Below, piece by piece: positions 18,428 through 27,174 of a stretch of DNA of 44,104 nt. The first letter of the stretch is position 1; every line of letters starts with the position of its first letter. The notes under the pieces were generated by a model that was not told the DNA's origin, made no database searches, and saw only the letters and a program-made list of their open reading frames with translations. Both the position numbers and the translations under genes were made by a program. Source of the stretch: Flavobacterium sp. UGB4466 (GTDB lineage Bacteria; Bacteroidota; Bacteroidia; Flavobacteriales; Flavobacteriaceae); assembly GCF_903469665.1 (NCBI RefSeq), contig NZ_CAGKLC010000031.1:1-44104 (forward strand), in the 5' to 3' direction.

Positions 18428-19009
18428 ATGTTAGGATTAAAATTAGCCACAGACCCGCGCTGGGTAAATATAGTAGAATCAAATATCGAAGAGATTTTGA
18501 CGGATCATGCGTGGTGCGAGCAAAAAGCAGCTTCAAATGCCATCAGCTTAGTGACTTACAATTCTGAACTGGAAGAATTGGTTACCGAAATGCTTGTAAT
18601 CGCCAGAGAAGAGCTCGAGCACCTACAAATGGTGCACGATATTATCAAAAAAAGAGGTTTGACCTTAGGGCGTGAACGAAAAGATCACTATGTAAATGAA
18701 CTTTTTAAATTTATGAAAAAAGACGGAAGCCGCAGAGATGCTCTTTGCGACCGTCTGTTGTTTTCGGCTATGATTGAAGCCAGAAGCTGTGAGCGCTTTA
18801 AAGTACTTTCTGAAAACATAAAAGACGAAGAACTGGCTAAATTCTATCGCGATTTAATGATTTCTGAAGCCGGACATTATACTACATTTTTAGGTTTTGC
18901 ACGAAAATACACAGACAATATAGATATTGATAAACGCTGGAAAGAATGGATTGAATTTGAAGGTTCAATTATTACCAACTACGGAAAAAGCGAAACCGTA
19001 CATGGATAA
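18428..19009 (+). CDS. miaE: tRNA-(ms2io6A37) hydroxylase, MiaE family
   Basis: MiaE hydroxylates the isopentenyl side chain of ms2i6A at position 37 of tRNAs that read U-starting codons. The ferritin-like diiron site is complete: Glu31, Glu62 and His65 (EELEH), Glu117 (IEARSCERF), and Glu147 and His150 (SEAGH). The length of 193 residues is usual for the short MiaE type. The gene stands 51 bp before the AsmA-like gene on the same strand. In this phylum the same diiron domain is annotated almost always as MiaE, but activity on tRNA is inferred from the family. Confidence 0.9.
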   Translation: MLGLKLATDPRWVNIVESNIEEILTDHAWCEQKAASNAISLVTYNSELEELVTEMLVIAREELEHLQMVHDIIKKRGLTLGRERKDHYVNELFKFMKKDGSRRDALCDRLLFSAMIEARSCERFKVLSENIKDEELAKFYRDLMISEAGHYTTFLGFARKYTDNIDIDKRWKEWIEFEGSIITNYGKSETVHG

Positions 19010-19060
19010 TATTCTTTTAACTCGATTTTCATTTTTTACCTATAAATACCACAACTTGTT

Positions 19061-21817
19061 ATGTCTACAAATAAAATAAAGACCATTTTACTAAAAACGG
19101 CCAAATACCTTGGGATTACCTTTGTTGTCATTATAGGACTACTATTCCTTACTCCCATTATTTTTGAAGATCAAATCAAGGAACAAATTAAAAAAACCGC
19201 TAACGAAAAGCTAAGTGCAGAATTGAATTACTCTGATGTTTCGGTTTCGTTTTTTCAACATTTCCCTTCGCTTACTTTAACCTTAAGCGATTTACACCTA
19301 AACGGATCGGCTCCTTATACAAAAGAAAAATTCATCACTGCGAAAGAAGTTTCGTTTGGTATCAATGTAGCCAGTCTGGTTTTCAGCAAAGAAGTAAAAA
19401 TCGATCAGATTTATCTATCAGATTCCTTTATCAATGTAAAAGTAAACGAAGAAGGAGAAGCCAATTACAATATCTACAAATCAAATTCTCAGGCCGAAGC
19501 CCCTAAAGACAGTACCGAAACCGCTTTAAAACTGGAACGAATTGAAATTTTAAACAGTAAAATTGTTTACGATGACAAATCAACCAAAATCCATTTTGAT
19601 GCGTTCGGGTTTGATTATTTAGGAAAAGGAGATTTAAACAAAGCCGTTTTTGATTTGTATTCGAAAGCAAAAATTGAAAAATTGAATATTGTTTATGAAA
19701 ATGAACCTTATTTAATGAATAAAAAAGTGAACGCTGATTTGATTACAAAAGTCAACGTCAACTCCCTGTCCTTTTATTTCCAACAGAATAACCTTAAAAT
19801 AAATGATCTTGTGGTCGACTTTATAGGGAAATTCGACTTCCTGAAAGACGGTTATAATATGGATTTTGTGATCAAATCAGACAACAGTGATTTACACGAT
19901 GTTTTTACCGCCTTCCCTCCAAAATACATTACCTGGCTGTCGAAAACAGAATTAAAAGGAAATACCAACCTGCTTTTAACTTTAAAAGGAGACTATATTG
20001 CCGCACAGAACATTGCACCGGATCTTAATCTGGATGTAAAAATAGACAGCGGATTTGTCAATTATAACAAAAGCGCTTTTCCGGTTTCCAATTTAAATTT
20101 AGAGATCAAAACAAAAGTTCCGTCTTTAAATCCGGACCTGCTAATTGTTGATGCTAAAAATCTTTCGTTGAACATGAACAAAGATTATTTAAAATCGAAA
20201 TTTTATGTAAAAGGCATAAAAACCCCGGATATTAACGCCGATTTTAAAGCCAAAATTGATCTTGGAAAATTAATGCAGGCACTTGGAATTCCGAATATCG
20301 TTTTAAAAGGAAATCTGGCAGGAGACGTAAAAGCTAATGGGAAATTTGACTTAAAAAACAAACTTCTTCCCGTTACCAACGGAACTATTGACTTGGTAAA
20401 CGGTTACCTAAAAACACCTTATTACCCAAATCCGATCACAGACATCACCATCAAATCTAAGATTGAGAACCCTAAAGGAACTTTTGGCGATTTAAAAATA
20501 AACCTAAAACCCGCTCAGTTTACTTTTGAAGGAAAACCTGTTTTCGTAGAAGCCGATTTGAGTAATTTTAATGATTTGGCTTACGACATCAAAGCCAAAG
20601 GAGAACTGGACGTGAACAAAATCTACAAAGTTTTCTCTCAGCAAGGACTTGATTTGGACGGTTCCGTAAAAGCCGATTTGGTTTTAAAAGGAAAGCAAAG
20701 TGATGCCGAAAAAGGGAATTACCGCAAGCTGTACAACAAAGGAACACTTGAACTTAGAAATATTGGAATAACTTCTGAATATCTTCCGAAGAAATTCATC
20801 ATCAAAGAAGGCATTTTCAAAATCAATCAGGATAAAATGTCCTTCAATAACTTTTTGGCTGCCTACGGTCAATCTGATTTCAGGCTAAATGGTTACCTGC
20901 AGAACGTTTTCAATTATGCTACTACCAATACTGGTGTTTTAAAAGGCTCTTTTAAATCGACTTCACGCTATATCAATGTGGACGAATTTATGTCGGCTAC
21001 CCCGACAAATACTTCGGTTACAGAAACCAAAACGGAAGCCCAGCCTCAAAAGCAACCTGTACAAACCGGTGTAATTATAATTCCTGCCAATTTGAATCTG
21101 CAGTTTACGGCCAACGCTCAAAAAGTAAATTTTGACAAATTGAATCTTTTAAATGCTGTTGGAAATCTAAGCATGAACAAGGGTAAACTGAACATGCAGA
21201 ATACCGGTTTCAATCTAATTGGCTGTGATGTTAGCATGAATGCCAATTATCAGGCAATAACTCCTAAAAAGGCCAATTTTGATTACGCGATTAAAGCCTC
21301 TGATTTTGATATCAAAAAGGCCTACAACGAAATTGAAGTCTTTAGAAAAATGGCCAGTGCCGCAGAAAAAGCACAAGGAATTGTTTCTTTAGATTACCAA
21401 TTAAAAGGCCGCTTAGACAGCAATATGTCTCCGGTTTATCCATCGCTTGCAGGCGGAGGAACGCTTTCGATAAAAGATGTAAAAGTTCGCGGACTGAAAA
21501 TGTTTAGTGCAGTTAGCAAACAAACCAATACAGAGTCGATCAAAAATCCGGATCTTTCGAAGGTGGACATTAAAACCACCATCAAAAACAACATTATGAC
21601 GGTAGAACGTTTTAAGTTTAAGTTTGCAGGCTTCCGACCAAGAATCGAAGGTACCACAAGTCTGGACGGAAAACTAAACCTGAAAATGCGTCTGGGTCTT
21701 CCTCCGTTAGGAATTTTTGGAATCCCATTAACCATTACCGGAACTCAGGATAATCCAAAAATAAAAGTGGGAAGAAAATCCCAAAATCTAGAAGAAACAA
21801 AAGATACTGAAGAATAA
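19061..21817 (+). CDS. AsmA-like membrane-anchored protein
   Basis: This is a large protein of the AsmA/TamB-like superfamily. It is thought to bridge the inner and outer membranes and to influence lipid or outer-membrane protein homeostasis. A single membrane anchor at about 14-33 (YLGITFVVIIGLLFLTPIIF) is followed by EDQIKEQIKKTANEKLSAELNYSDVSVSFFQHFPSLTLTLSDL, the usual AsmA start. Long runs of beta strands then continue to the C-terminal AsmA-like region (GTTSLDGKLNLKMRLGLPPLGIFGIPLTITGT at about 865-895). The tail is charged. No enzyme motif is present. The gene ends at a strong terminator. The exact role here is unknown. Confidence 0.88.
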   Translation: MSTNKIKTILLKTAKYLGITFVVIIGLLFLTPIIFEDQIKEQIKKTANEKLSAELNYSDVSVSFFQHFPSLTLTLSDLHLNGSAPYTKEKFITAKEVSFGINVASLVFSKEVKIDQIYLSDSFINVKVNEEGEANYNIYKSNSQAEAPKDSTETALKLERIEILNSKIVYDDKSTKIHFDAFGFDYLGKGDLNKAVFDLYSKAKIEKLNIVYENEPYLMNKKVNADLITKVNVNSLSFYFQQNNLKINDLVVDFIGKFDFLKDGYNMDFVIKSDNSDLHDVFTAFPPKYITWLSKTELKGNTNLLLTLKGDYIAAQNIAPDLNLDVKIDSGFVNYNKSAFPVSNLNLEIKTKVPSLNPDLLIVDAKNLSLNMNKDYLKSKFYVKGIKTPDINADFKAKIDLGKLMQALGIPNIVLKGNLAGDVKANGKFDLKNKLLPVTNGTIDLVNGYLKTPYYPNPITDITIKSKIENPKGTFGDLKINLKPAQFTFEGKPVFVEADLSNFNDLAYDIKAKGELDVNKIYKVFSQQGLDLDGSVKADLVLKGKQSDAEKGNYRKLYNKGTLELRNIGITSEYLPKKFIIKEGIFKINQDKMSFNNFLAAYGQSDFRLNGYLQNVFNYATTNTGVLKGSFKSTSRYINVDEFMSATPTNTSVTETKTEAQPQKQPVQTGVIIIPANLNLQFTANAQKVNFDKLNLLNAVGNLSMNKGKLNMQNTGFNLIGCDVSMNANYQAITPKKANFDYAIKASDFDIKKAYNEIEVFRKMASAAEKAQGIVSLDYQLKGRLDSNMSPVYPSLAGGGTLSIKDVKVRGLKMFSAVSKQTNTESIKNPDLSKVDIKTTIKNNIMTVERFKFKFAGFRPRIEGTTSLDGKLNLKMRLGLPPLGIFGIPLTITGTQDNPKIKVGRKSQNLEETKDTEE

Positions 21818-21823
21818 AATCAG

Positions 21824-21854
21824 AAAACCTGTTCATAATGAGCAGGTTTTTTTA
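21824..21854 (+). terminator. Terminator after the AsmA-like gene
   Basis: An 8-bp stem (AAAACCTG with CAGGTTTT) is extended by inner TTCAT/ATGAG pairs and followed by seven or more T. Confidence 0.88.
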
Positions 21855-22039
21855 TTCAAGAGCCTCTTTAAATTTTATTTGTTGGTTTTCTTATGATGAT
21901 TTTCAGCTAAAACTTCGTTAAATTTTTCATACAATAGCGCTGCTATTCTATAAAAATTTGCCTTGTTTCGCTCGAAAATCCTTTAATAATTAAACCTCAA
22001 AAATAAATTCTAAACAGACTCTAAATCAAATTATATTTA

Positions 22040-22047
22040 TAGTTTTG
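22040..22047 (+). promoter_or_regulatory. Candidate promoter -7 element of the AraC-type gene
   Basis: TAGTTTTG matches TAnnTTTG and ends 20 nt before the ATG at 22068. No clear TTG is seen at the -33 distance. The 220 bp upstream, back to the terminator, hold no gene that I can support. Confidence 0.4.
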
Positions 22048-22067
22048 AATAGCAATGCAGTGTACTC

Positions 22068-22880
22068 ATGAAACAATCTAAAAAAGGAGAGTTTTACGGC
22101 CAGACCAACAAAACGATTTCTCTTGAAGGAATAACGTTGACTGATACCGTATATACACACCCTACAGTAGACTGGCACTATCATGAGCATGCTTACTTCA
22201 CTTTTATCCTGCAGGGCAATGTAATTGAAGGGAACAAAAAAGAGGTTTACAATTGCGCTCCCGGAAGTCTCTTGTTTCATAACTGGCAAGAACCACACTA
22301 CAACATCAAACCGGAAGGCTTTACCAGAGGTTTTCATCTTGAAATTGAAAAAAAATGGTTTGACGACCTCACCTTAAACAGCAACAACCTGCAAGGAAGT
22401 ACAACTGTCCTAAACCCCGACATCAAACTTTTGATGTATAAAATTTTCAGAGCGACCAAAATTGACGATTTTCATTTTGACCTTTCTACACAAACCCTGT
22501 TAATTGAAATCTTATCCAAACTAAATGGCGACTTTGAAGCCATAAAACATAAAAATCCTAAATGGGTTACAATGATTGATGAAATCCTTCACGATCAGCT
22601 TACCGAAACCATTACGCTTGATTATTTATCTAAAACATTAGGCATCCACCCTATTCACCTGTCAAGAGATTTTTCAAAGTATTTTCATTGCAATCTCGGA
22701 GAGTACATGCGAAAATTAAAAGTAGAAAAAGCACTTTCACTCATTGCTCTTCAAAGCAAATCCTTAACCGAAATTGCGTACGAATGCGGTTTCTCTGATC
22801 AGAGCCACCTGACCCGATCCTTTAGAGAAATAAACGGACTGAATCCTTCCGAACACAAAAAAATACTGTTCCAAAAATAA
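22068..22880 (+). CDS. AraC family transcriptional regulator
   Basis: This is a DNA-binding regulator of 270 residues. The N-terminal half is cupin-like (WHYHEHAYFTFILQGNVIEG ... APGSLLFHNWQEPHYN), with His residues that could bind a metal or small ligand. The C-terminal 100 residues carry the two AraC helix-turn-helix motifs: TLDYLSKTLGIHPIHLSRDF and the signature SLTEIAYECGFSDQSHLTRSFREINGLNPSEHKK. The gene is followed 75 bp later by a serine hydrolase gene on the same strand, which may be its target, though that gene has its own promoter-like element. The ligand is not known. Confidence 0.92.
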   Translation: MKQSKKGEFYGQTNKTISLEGITLTDTVYTHPTVDWHYHEHAYFTFILQGNVIEGNKKEVYNCAPGSLLFHNWQEPHYNIKPEGFTRGFHLEIEKKWFDDLTLNSNNLQGSTTVLNPDIKLLMYKIFRATKIDDFHFDLSTQTLLIEILSKLNGDFEAIKHKNPKWVTMIDEILHDQLTETITLDYLSKTLGIHPIHLSRDFSKYFHCNLGEYMRKLKVEKALSLIALQSKSLTEIAYECGFSDQSHLTRSFREINGLNPSEHKKILFQK

Positions 22881-22923
22881 ACCAGATGTTAATCCTGTAC
22901 AATTTTTAGAATTTATTGCAGAC

Positions 22924-22931
22924 TAACTTTG
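22924..22931 (+). promoter_or_regulatory. Candidate promoter -7 element of the serine hydrolase gene
   Basis: TAACTTTG matches TAnnTTTG. Transcription would begin near 22936, after the TTG at 22929 and before the ATG at 22956, so it decides in favour of the ATG start. Confidence 0.45.
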
Positions 22932-22955
22932 CCTTTCAATCTAATAATCAATCAA

Positions 22956-24620
22956 ATGACAAAACACTTTCTTTTACTCGCCTTACTATTTTGCAATGGC
23001 ATCATTTCGGCACAAAACAATAATCTGTTCAAACCCGATGCGATTACAACCGAACTGCATAAAAACAACATTGGTAAAGTTACTTTTATGAAAGGCAACA
23101 TTCCTTTGGACCAGTATAAAGAATCTGATATTCTGAAATCTTTTGAGCTAACCTACAAATCTGATTTGAATATCAGAGTTTTCATGAACAACTCTGTCAT
23201 CAATTACTTGCACCAATTGAATCCTGAATTATCTGCAGATCAACTTTTAACAACCGGAAACCTTCAGTTTGCCTTTTTCATCGACAATAAACTGCTCTAC
23301 ACTGAAAACCTTAACTACGGATGCAGCTTTGGATCAGCAGGCAGCAAAAACACTTCAACAACCTTTAGAGTCCCTTTAACCAGTACAAAAAAAGAAGACT
23401 GGTGGTCTATTTATCTATGGGAAAGATTCAAACTTAACGGCGGAGAAAAAGCCCTAACCAACGGCAAGCACAAACTAAAAATCGAAATTCGCCCTTATCT
23501 TAAATCCGATAAAAACAATGAGATTAAAACAGGAGATTTAATTGCAAAAGGAGAAGTTCAGCTCATCTTAAAAGCTCCGAAACTAACTGCCAAACAAATC
23601 GAAGTTCAGCCTATCCAACCTAACAGCGGCTGGGAAGTTTCGAATTTTGCTTTTGATAAGAAGAAAATTGAAAAACTTAATGCTGCTATTGCCAGCTACA
23701 ATTTGAAGGAAATTACAAGTATCGTTGTAGTCTACGATAAAAAACTACTGCTTGAAGAATATTTTAATGATACTAACCGAAACACTTTGCACGATACCCG
23801 ATCGGCAGGAAAATCTTTTGCATCAACCTTAGCCGGAATTGCCATAAACGACGGCTATCTTAAAAATGAAAATCAAACACTGAACCAGTTCTACGATTTA
23901 AAGAACTATGCCAATTATGAGTCTAAAAAAGACAGCGTAAAAATAAAGGACTTACTCTCCATGAGCTCCGCTTTTGAAGGATCTGACCAAAATAGCGATT
24001 CTCCCGGGAACGAAGAAAACATGTACCCTACAGACAATTGGGTGAAATTCACTTTAGACTTACCTATGGACAAATCCAAAACCAATGGCGGTCAATGGGA
24101 TTATTTTACAGCCGGTGTGGTTTTATTGGGCGATATCATCCATAAATCTGTTCCTGGAGGATTAGAAAAATATGCCGATGAAAAGCTTTTTAAGCCTTTA
24201 AACATTACTCATTACCAATGGCAATATACTCCTCAAAAAGTAGCGAATACCGCAGGAAGCCTTCAAATGACAGCACTGGATTATGCCAAATATGCGCAAT
24301 TATACCAAAATAATGGCCTTTGGAATGGTAAACAAATTCTAACGACTGATTGGGTTCAAAAAACCCTAACCCACCAGTTTCAGATTCCCGAAAGAGAAAA
24401 CCAATACTACGGTTATCTGTTTTGGAACAAAACTTTTACTTTTAAAAATACTCCTTACGAAACCTATTACTGCGCCGGAAATGGCGGAAATGAGTTTATG
24501 ATTTTCAAAAATATTCCGCTTGTAGTAATCATTACTTCAAAAGCCTACAACAAACCTTATGGGCACGCACAAGCTGATACCATTGTACAGGATTATATAC
24601 TTCCATCAATATTAAAATAA
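22956..24620 (+). CDS. Serine hydrolase, beta-lactamase/esterase (S12) family
   Basis: This is a secreted serine hydrolase of the class C beta-lactamase/DD-peptidase fold. The chosen start gives MTKHFLLLALLFCNGIISAQ, a clean signal peptide; a longer reading from TTG at 22929 spoils it and overlaps a promoter-like site. An N-terminal domain of about 200 residues, with no clear relative, precedes the catalytic domain. That domain has the SxxK motif in DTRSAGKSFAS, a Tyr motif in QWDYFTAGVVLLG and a third-motif candidate in AGNGGNEFM. The serine and lysine are intact, so the enzyme is probably active. Peptides, esters or beta-lactams could be the substrate. The AraC-type gene upstream may control it. 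Confidence 0.88.
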   Translation: MTKHFLLLALLFCNGIISAQNNNLFKPDAITTELHKNNIGKVTFMKGNIPLDQYKESDILKSFELTYKSDLNIRVFMNNSVINYLHQLNPELSADQLLTTGNLQFAFFIDNKLLYTENLNYGCSFGSAGSKNTSTTFRVPLTSTKKEDWWSIYLWERFKLNGGEKALTNGKHKLKIEIRPYLKSDKNNEIKTGDLIAKGEVQLILKAPKLTAKQIEVQPIQPNSGWEVSNFAFDKKKIEKLNAAIASYNLKEITSIVVVYDKKLLLEEYFNDTNRNTLHDTRSAGKSFASTLAGIAINDGYLKNENQTLNQFYDLKNYANYESKKDSVKIKDLLSMSSAFEGSDQNSDSPGNEENMYPTDNWVKFTLDLPMDKSKTNGGQWDYFTAGVVLLGDIIHKSVPGGLEKYADEKLFKPLNITHYQWQYTPQKVANTAGSLQMTALDYAKYAQLYQNNGLWNGKQILTTDWVQKTLTHQFQIPERENQYYGYLFWNKTFTFKNTPYETYYCAGNGGNEFMIFKNIPLVVIITSKAYNKPYGHAQADTIVQDYILPSILK

Positions 24621-24677
24621 AAGTCAGGATCAGGCTCAAAAAGGCATTCACTTTACTGTAAAGCGCGTTAGAGATGG

Positions 24678-24704
24678 CGATTGCTGTTCTTTTGCGATCT
24701 CTAA
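24678..24704. other. Imperfect hairpin in a convergent gap
   Basis: TTAGAGAT and ATCTCTAA pair across about 20 nt, next to the short palindrome CTTTACTGTAAAG (from about 24651). This part of the 162-bp gap holds no gene. Confidence 0.4.
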
Positions 24705-24726
24705 TGGCTTTGCATTTTCTAAAATT

Positions 24727-24760
24727 ACCTGTCATTAAAGATTTAACGTACAGGATTTTT
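24727..24760 (+). terminator. Terminator after the serine hydrolase gene
   Basis: CCTGT and ACAGG pair around an inner TTAA/TTAA stem and are followed by ATTTTTT. The stem is modest. Confidence 0.55.
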
Positions 24761-24782
24761 TGAGAATTATATTAGTCCTTTA

Positions 24783-26072
24783 CTAAACAGACAATGTTTC
24801 GGAAACATATAAAATACCTTTTGCCAACAACCACAACAAGGCCGCCATGCCTAAAAGTCCCCAAGTCCAGTTGCTGCTTCTTTTCCAACTGAAGAAAAAT
24901 GTCGGGATTTCCCAATATTTAATCACGATAAAAGTGCTTACTCCAATTAATGAAACCCAAATCATCTCGGCAGAATGAATGTAAAAACTATAAAATAAAA
25001 CCGAGGCAAAAAAGAGCGTTGTCACAAATTGTAAATAATAGTAATTCTTATAATTGCGTTTGTAATTATCCTTAAGCGACAACAGCAAAAACGATACAAT
25101 TAGCAAACTCGTCAAAGCGGTTATTACATATGAAAAAATTGCATTATACTGCCAAATAAGGAACCCGTCTATGATTAGCGCCAAAACCACACAAGCTGCG
25201 AGCGAGTAAACACTTCTTTCAATATAAGCATCTTTCTCTTTATAGGGTATCAGAATTGGGTACATATATTTCTCTAAAATTCGCCAAAAAGGCAAAGCAC
25301 AAATAGCCGCCATTACAGCAATCACAATTTCATAATTATACACCGTGTCCGCCGGAACTTTATACAAAAGATAAAACAGCGCCACAGTAACGATAATAGC
25401 AGGCAGGCAAATTGTTTTTACAGTTTCCCACTTATCATCTCCCCAGAAATTATTCTTTATTTCAAAAATATATTTCTGTACCAAATATTTACGGGTAAAA
25501 ATTGCTGTGGACTGACTCCATAGCAAAAACAAACCTGTATGAATTACTATCGACCGCAATGTCATTTCTTCTATAAAACACCCCCAAACAACGCAAGCAG
25601 CCCCTACTAACAACAATTCGTACGTTAATAAAATTGCCGAAAATAAAAGTCTGAATAAGGGAGCAAACTGATTGATCAGGATACCGATCAGTGAATTCCA
25701 ATAATTGCGCAACAAACCTATTATCGAACATATTGCAAAAAATGCCGAGAGATACAACATCCAATTGGTCAGCGATTGTGTTTGCATCCATAATTGAACT
25801 GCAGAATTTTTTACGGGAGTATAGACTATATGAGAGTTGGCGTAAATTTCGTTCGCTAATTGATTTCTTATCGTATCCTTTAGTCCAGAAAATTGTTTTT
25901 TGTGCTTTTGCCAATAAACAGTAGCATCAGAACCGCTTTTTTGCAAAACAGCAAACTCGTATAAAATCTTTTTTTGAGCATCGGTCAATGATGCAACTTG
26001 CTCGGGAGAGTGAATTTCTTTTGCAAACAGGCTTGTACAGAAAAGAAACAGGAGGAAAACTATTTTTTTCAA
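24783..26072 (-). CDS. Unrecognised multi-pass membrane protein
   Basis: I do not recognise this family. The 429-residue protein has a signal-like N-terminus (MKKIVFLLFLFCTSLFAKE). A periplasmic stretch of about 90 residues, rich in charged and Gln residues, follows. About ten hydrophobic helices come next, for example YLSAFFAICSIIGLL, IIVTVALFYLLYKV, VYSLAACVVLALIIDGFLIW and WGLLGMAALLWLLAKG. The layout (export signal, soluble N-domain, membrane region) resembles mechanosensitive-channel-like proteins of this phylum, but I see no MscS signature. The start codon is TTG at 26072; an in-frame stop lies 12 nt upstream and no ATG would keep the signal sequence. Confidence 0.75.
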   Translation of the reverse strand: MKKIVFLLFLFCTSLFAKEIHSPEQVASLTDAQKKILYEFAVLQKSGSDATVYWQKHKKQFSGLKDTIRNQLANEIYANSHIVYTPVKNSAVQLWMQTQSLTNWMLYLSAFFAICSIIGLLRNYWNSLIGILINQFAPLFRLLFSAILLTYELLLVGAACVVWGCFIEEMTLRSIVIHTGLFLLWSQSTAIFTRKYLVQKYIFEIKNNFWGDDKWETVKTICLPAIIVTVALFYLLYKVPADTVYNYEIVIAVMAAICALPFWRILEKYMYPILIPYKEKDAYIERSVYSLAACVVLALIIDGFLIWQYNAIFSYVITALTSLLIVSFLLLSLKDNYKRNYKNYYYLQFVTTLFFASVLFYSFYIHSAEMIWVSLIGVSTFIVIKYWEIPTFFFSWKRSSNWTWGLLGMAALLWLLAKGILYVSETLSV

Positions 26073-26094
26073 AATTTGGATAGATTAATCCTTC

Positions 26095-26102
26095 CAAAAA
26101 TA
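26095..26102 (-). promoter_or_regulatory. Candidate promoter -7 element of the membrane protein gene
   Basis: On the minus strand the site reads TATTTTTG, 22 nt upstream of the TTG start. The nearest TTG is 26 nt away, slightly beyond the usual spacing. Confidence 0.4.
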
Positions 26103-26128
26103 CAAATAATTAAGTATTCGATATAAAG

Positions 26129-26166
26129 CAAAAAACCCGTTCACCAAAGATGAACGGGTTTTGTAA
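26129..26166 (-). terminator. Terminator after rplU-rpmA
   Basis: A 10-bp stem (AACCCGTTCA with TGAACGGGTT) with a 7-nt loop lies between the end of rpmA and the next minus-strand gene. A run of T follows on that strand. Confidence 0.9.
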
Positions 26167-26181
26167 TAAGTAATCTAATGA

Positions 26182-26442
26182 TTATGCTTCGAATGGAAGG
26201 ATAGATACATAAGATTTGTTATCTTTTTTCTTTTGGAACTTAACAACTCCTGCTACTCTTGCGTGTAGTGTGTGATCTTTACTGATGTAAACATTTTCAC
26301 CTGGATTGTGTTTTGAACCTCTTTGTCTAACGATGATGTTCCCAGCAATAGCAGCTTGACCACCAAAAATCTTAACGCCTAGACGTTTTGATTCTGATTC
26401 TCTACCATTCTTCGAACTACCGACACCTTTCTTGTGAGCCAT
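26182..26442 (-). CDS. rpmA: 50S ribosomal protein L27 (bL27)
   Basis: L27 lies near the peptidyl-transferase centre of the large subunit. The typical N-terminus [20 protein letters not shown] is followed by GVKIFGGQ and [16 protein letters not shown]. The length of 86 residues is usual. There is no N-terminal cleavable extension of the Firmicutes type. It is the second gene of the rplU-rpmA operon, 24 bp after rplU. Confidence 0.98.
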   Translation of the reverse strand: MAHKKGVGSSKNGRESESKRLGVKIFGGQAAIAGNIIVRQRGSKHNPGENVYISKDHTLHARVAGVVKFQKKKDNKSYVSILPFEA

Positions 26443-26466
26443 GACGTATGAGTTTAAATATTGTTA

Positions 26467-26901
26467 TTATTCTTTAGTAGCTTCTTTTTTTGCTTTTGGA
26501 GCTGCTTTTTTTGCTTTTGGAGCTTCTGCTTCAGCAGATACTTCTTCAGCTACAACCGCTTTTTTAGCCGCTGCTTTTTTAGTTCCACCAGCTGCAGTAA
26601 TACCTTCAATTACAATTTGAGTAAGATATTGTCTGTGACCATTTCTCTTTTTGTATCCTTTTCTTCTTTTCTTTTTGAAAACGATAACTTTGTCTCCTTT
26701 TAAGTGTTGTAACACTTTAGCTTCTACTGAAGCACCTTCTATAGCTGGGGCGCCTAAAGTTACATTTCCGTTATCGTCTAATAAAAGAACTTTGTCAAAA
26801 GAAACTTTTGAACCTTCTTCGTTAGCCAAACGGTGAACATAAACCTTTAAGTCTTTGCTTACTTTAAATTGTTGCCCTGCTATCTCTACGATTGCATACA
26901 T
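26467..26901 (-). CDS. rplU: 50S ribosomal protein L21 (bL21) with a Lys/Ala-rich tail
   Basis: L21 binds 23S rRNA and helps large-subunit assembly. The first 100 residues are standard (MYAIVEIAGQQFKVSKDLKVYVHR ... KRRKGYKKRNGHRQYLTQIVI). From about residue 104 there is an added tail of some 40 residues rich in Lys, Ala and Glu (GGTKKAAAKKAV ... APKAKKEATKE). The tail looks disordered, resembles histone H1 tails, and is common in Flavobacteriia though absent from E. coli L21. The gene is first in the operon and has a full consensus promoter. Confidence 0.97.
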   Translation of the reverse strand: MYAIVEIAGQQFKVSKDLKVYVHRLANEEGSKVSFDKVLLLDDNGNVTLGAPAIEGASVEAKVLQHLKGDKVIVFKKKRRKGYKKRNGHRQYLTQIVIEGITAAGGTKKAAAKKAVVAEEVSAEAEAPKAKKAAPKAKKEATKE

Positions 26902-26931
26902 ACCAAATTGATTTATTGATTTTTAAGGTTG

Positions 26932-26961
26932 CAAATATACAACTAATAATTTACTGTGCAA
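26932..26961 (-). promoter_or_regulatory. Consensus promoter of rplU-rpmA
   Basis: On the minus strand, TTG (26961-26959) is followed after 19 nt by TATATTTG (26939-26932), an exact TTG / TAnnTTTG match. The leader would be about 25 nt. Confidence 0.75.
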
Positions 26962-27104
26962 TCCCTTATTCTAAAAATATTTATTTCTGCTTTATGTCTG
27001 TTTTTCAAGGCGTTTCTGCACTCCAAAAAAGCTATTTAGAAGTAAAATACTGTTAAAATTTAATCATTTCATCCCTGTTTTCCTAAATGCTAATTAAAAA
27101 AACC

Positions 27105-27112
27105 TATTTTTG
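27105..27112 (+). promoter_or_regulatory. Candidate promoter -7 element of the M16 operon
   Basis: TATTTTTG lies 62 nt upstream of the ATG at 27175. A small hairpin (ACCTA / TAGGT, 27137-27151) follows in the leader. No clear TTG at -33. Confidence 0.4.
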
Positions 27113-27174
27113 ATGTAACGATAATCAACTCTTGACTACCTATTTATTAGGTAAATATAAATTTATTAATCTTT

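Noticed and set aside
22929..22955. TTG start giving nine extra residues on the serine hydrolase
   Set aside because: The TTG overlaps a TAACTTTG promoter-like element, and the ATG at 22956 gives a proper signal peptide.
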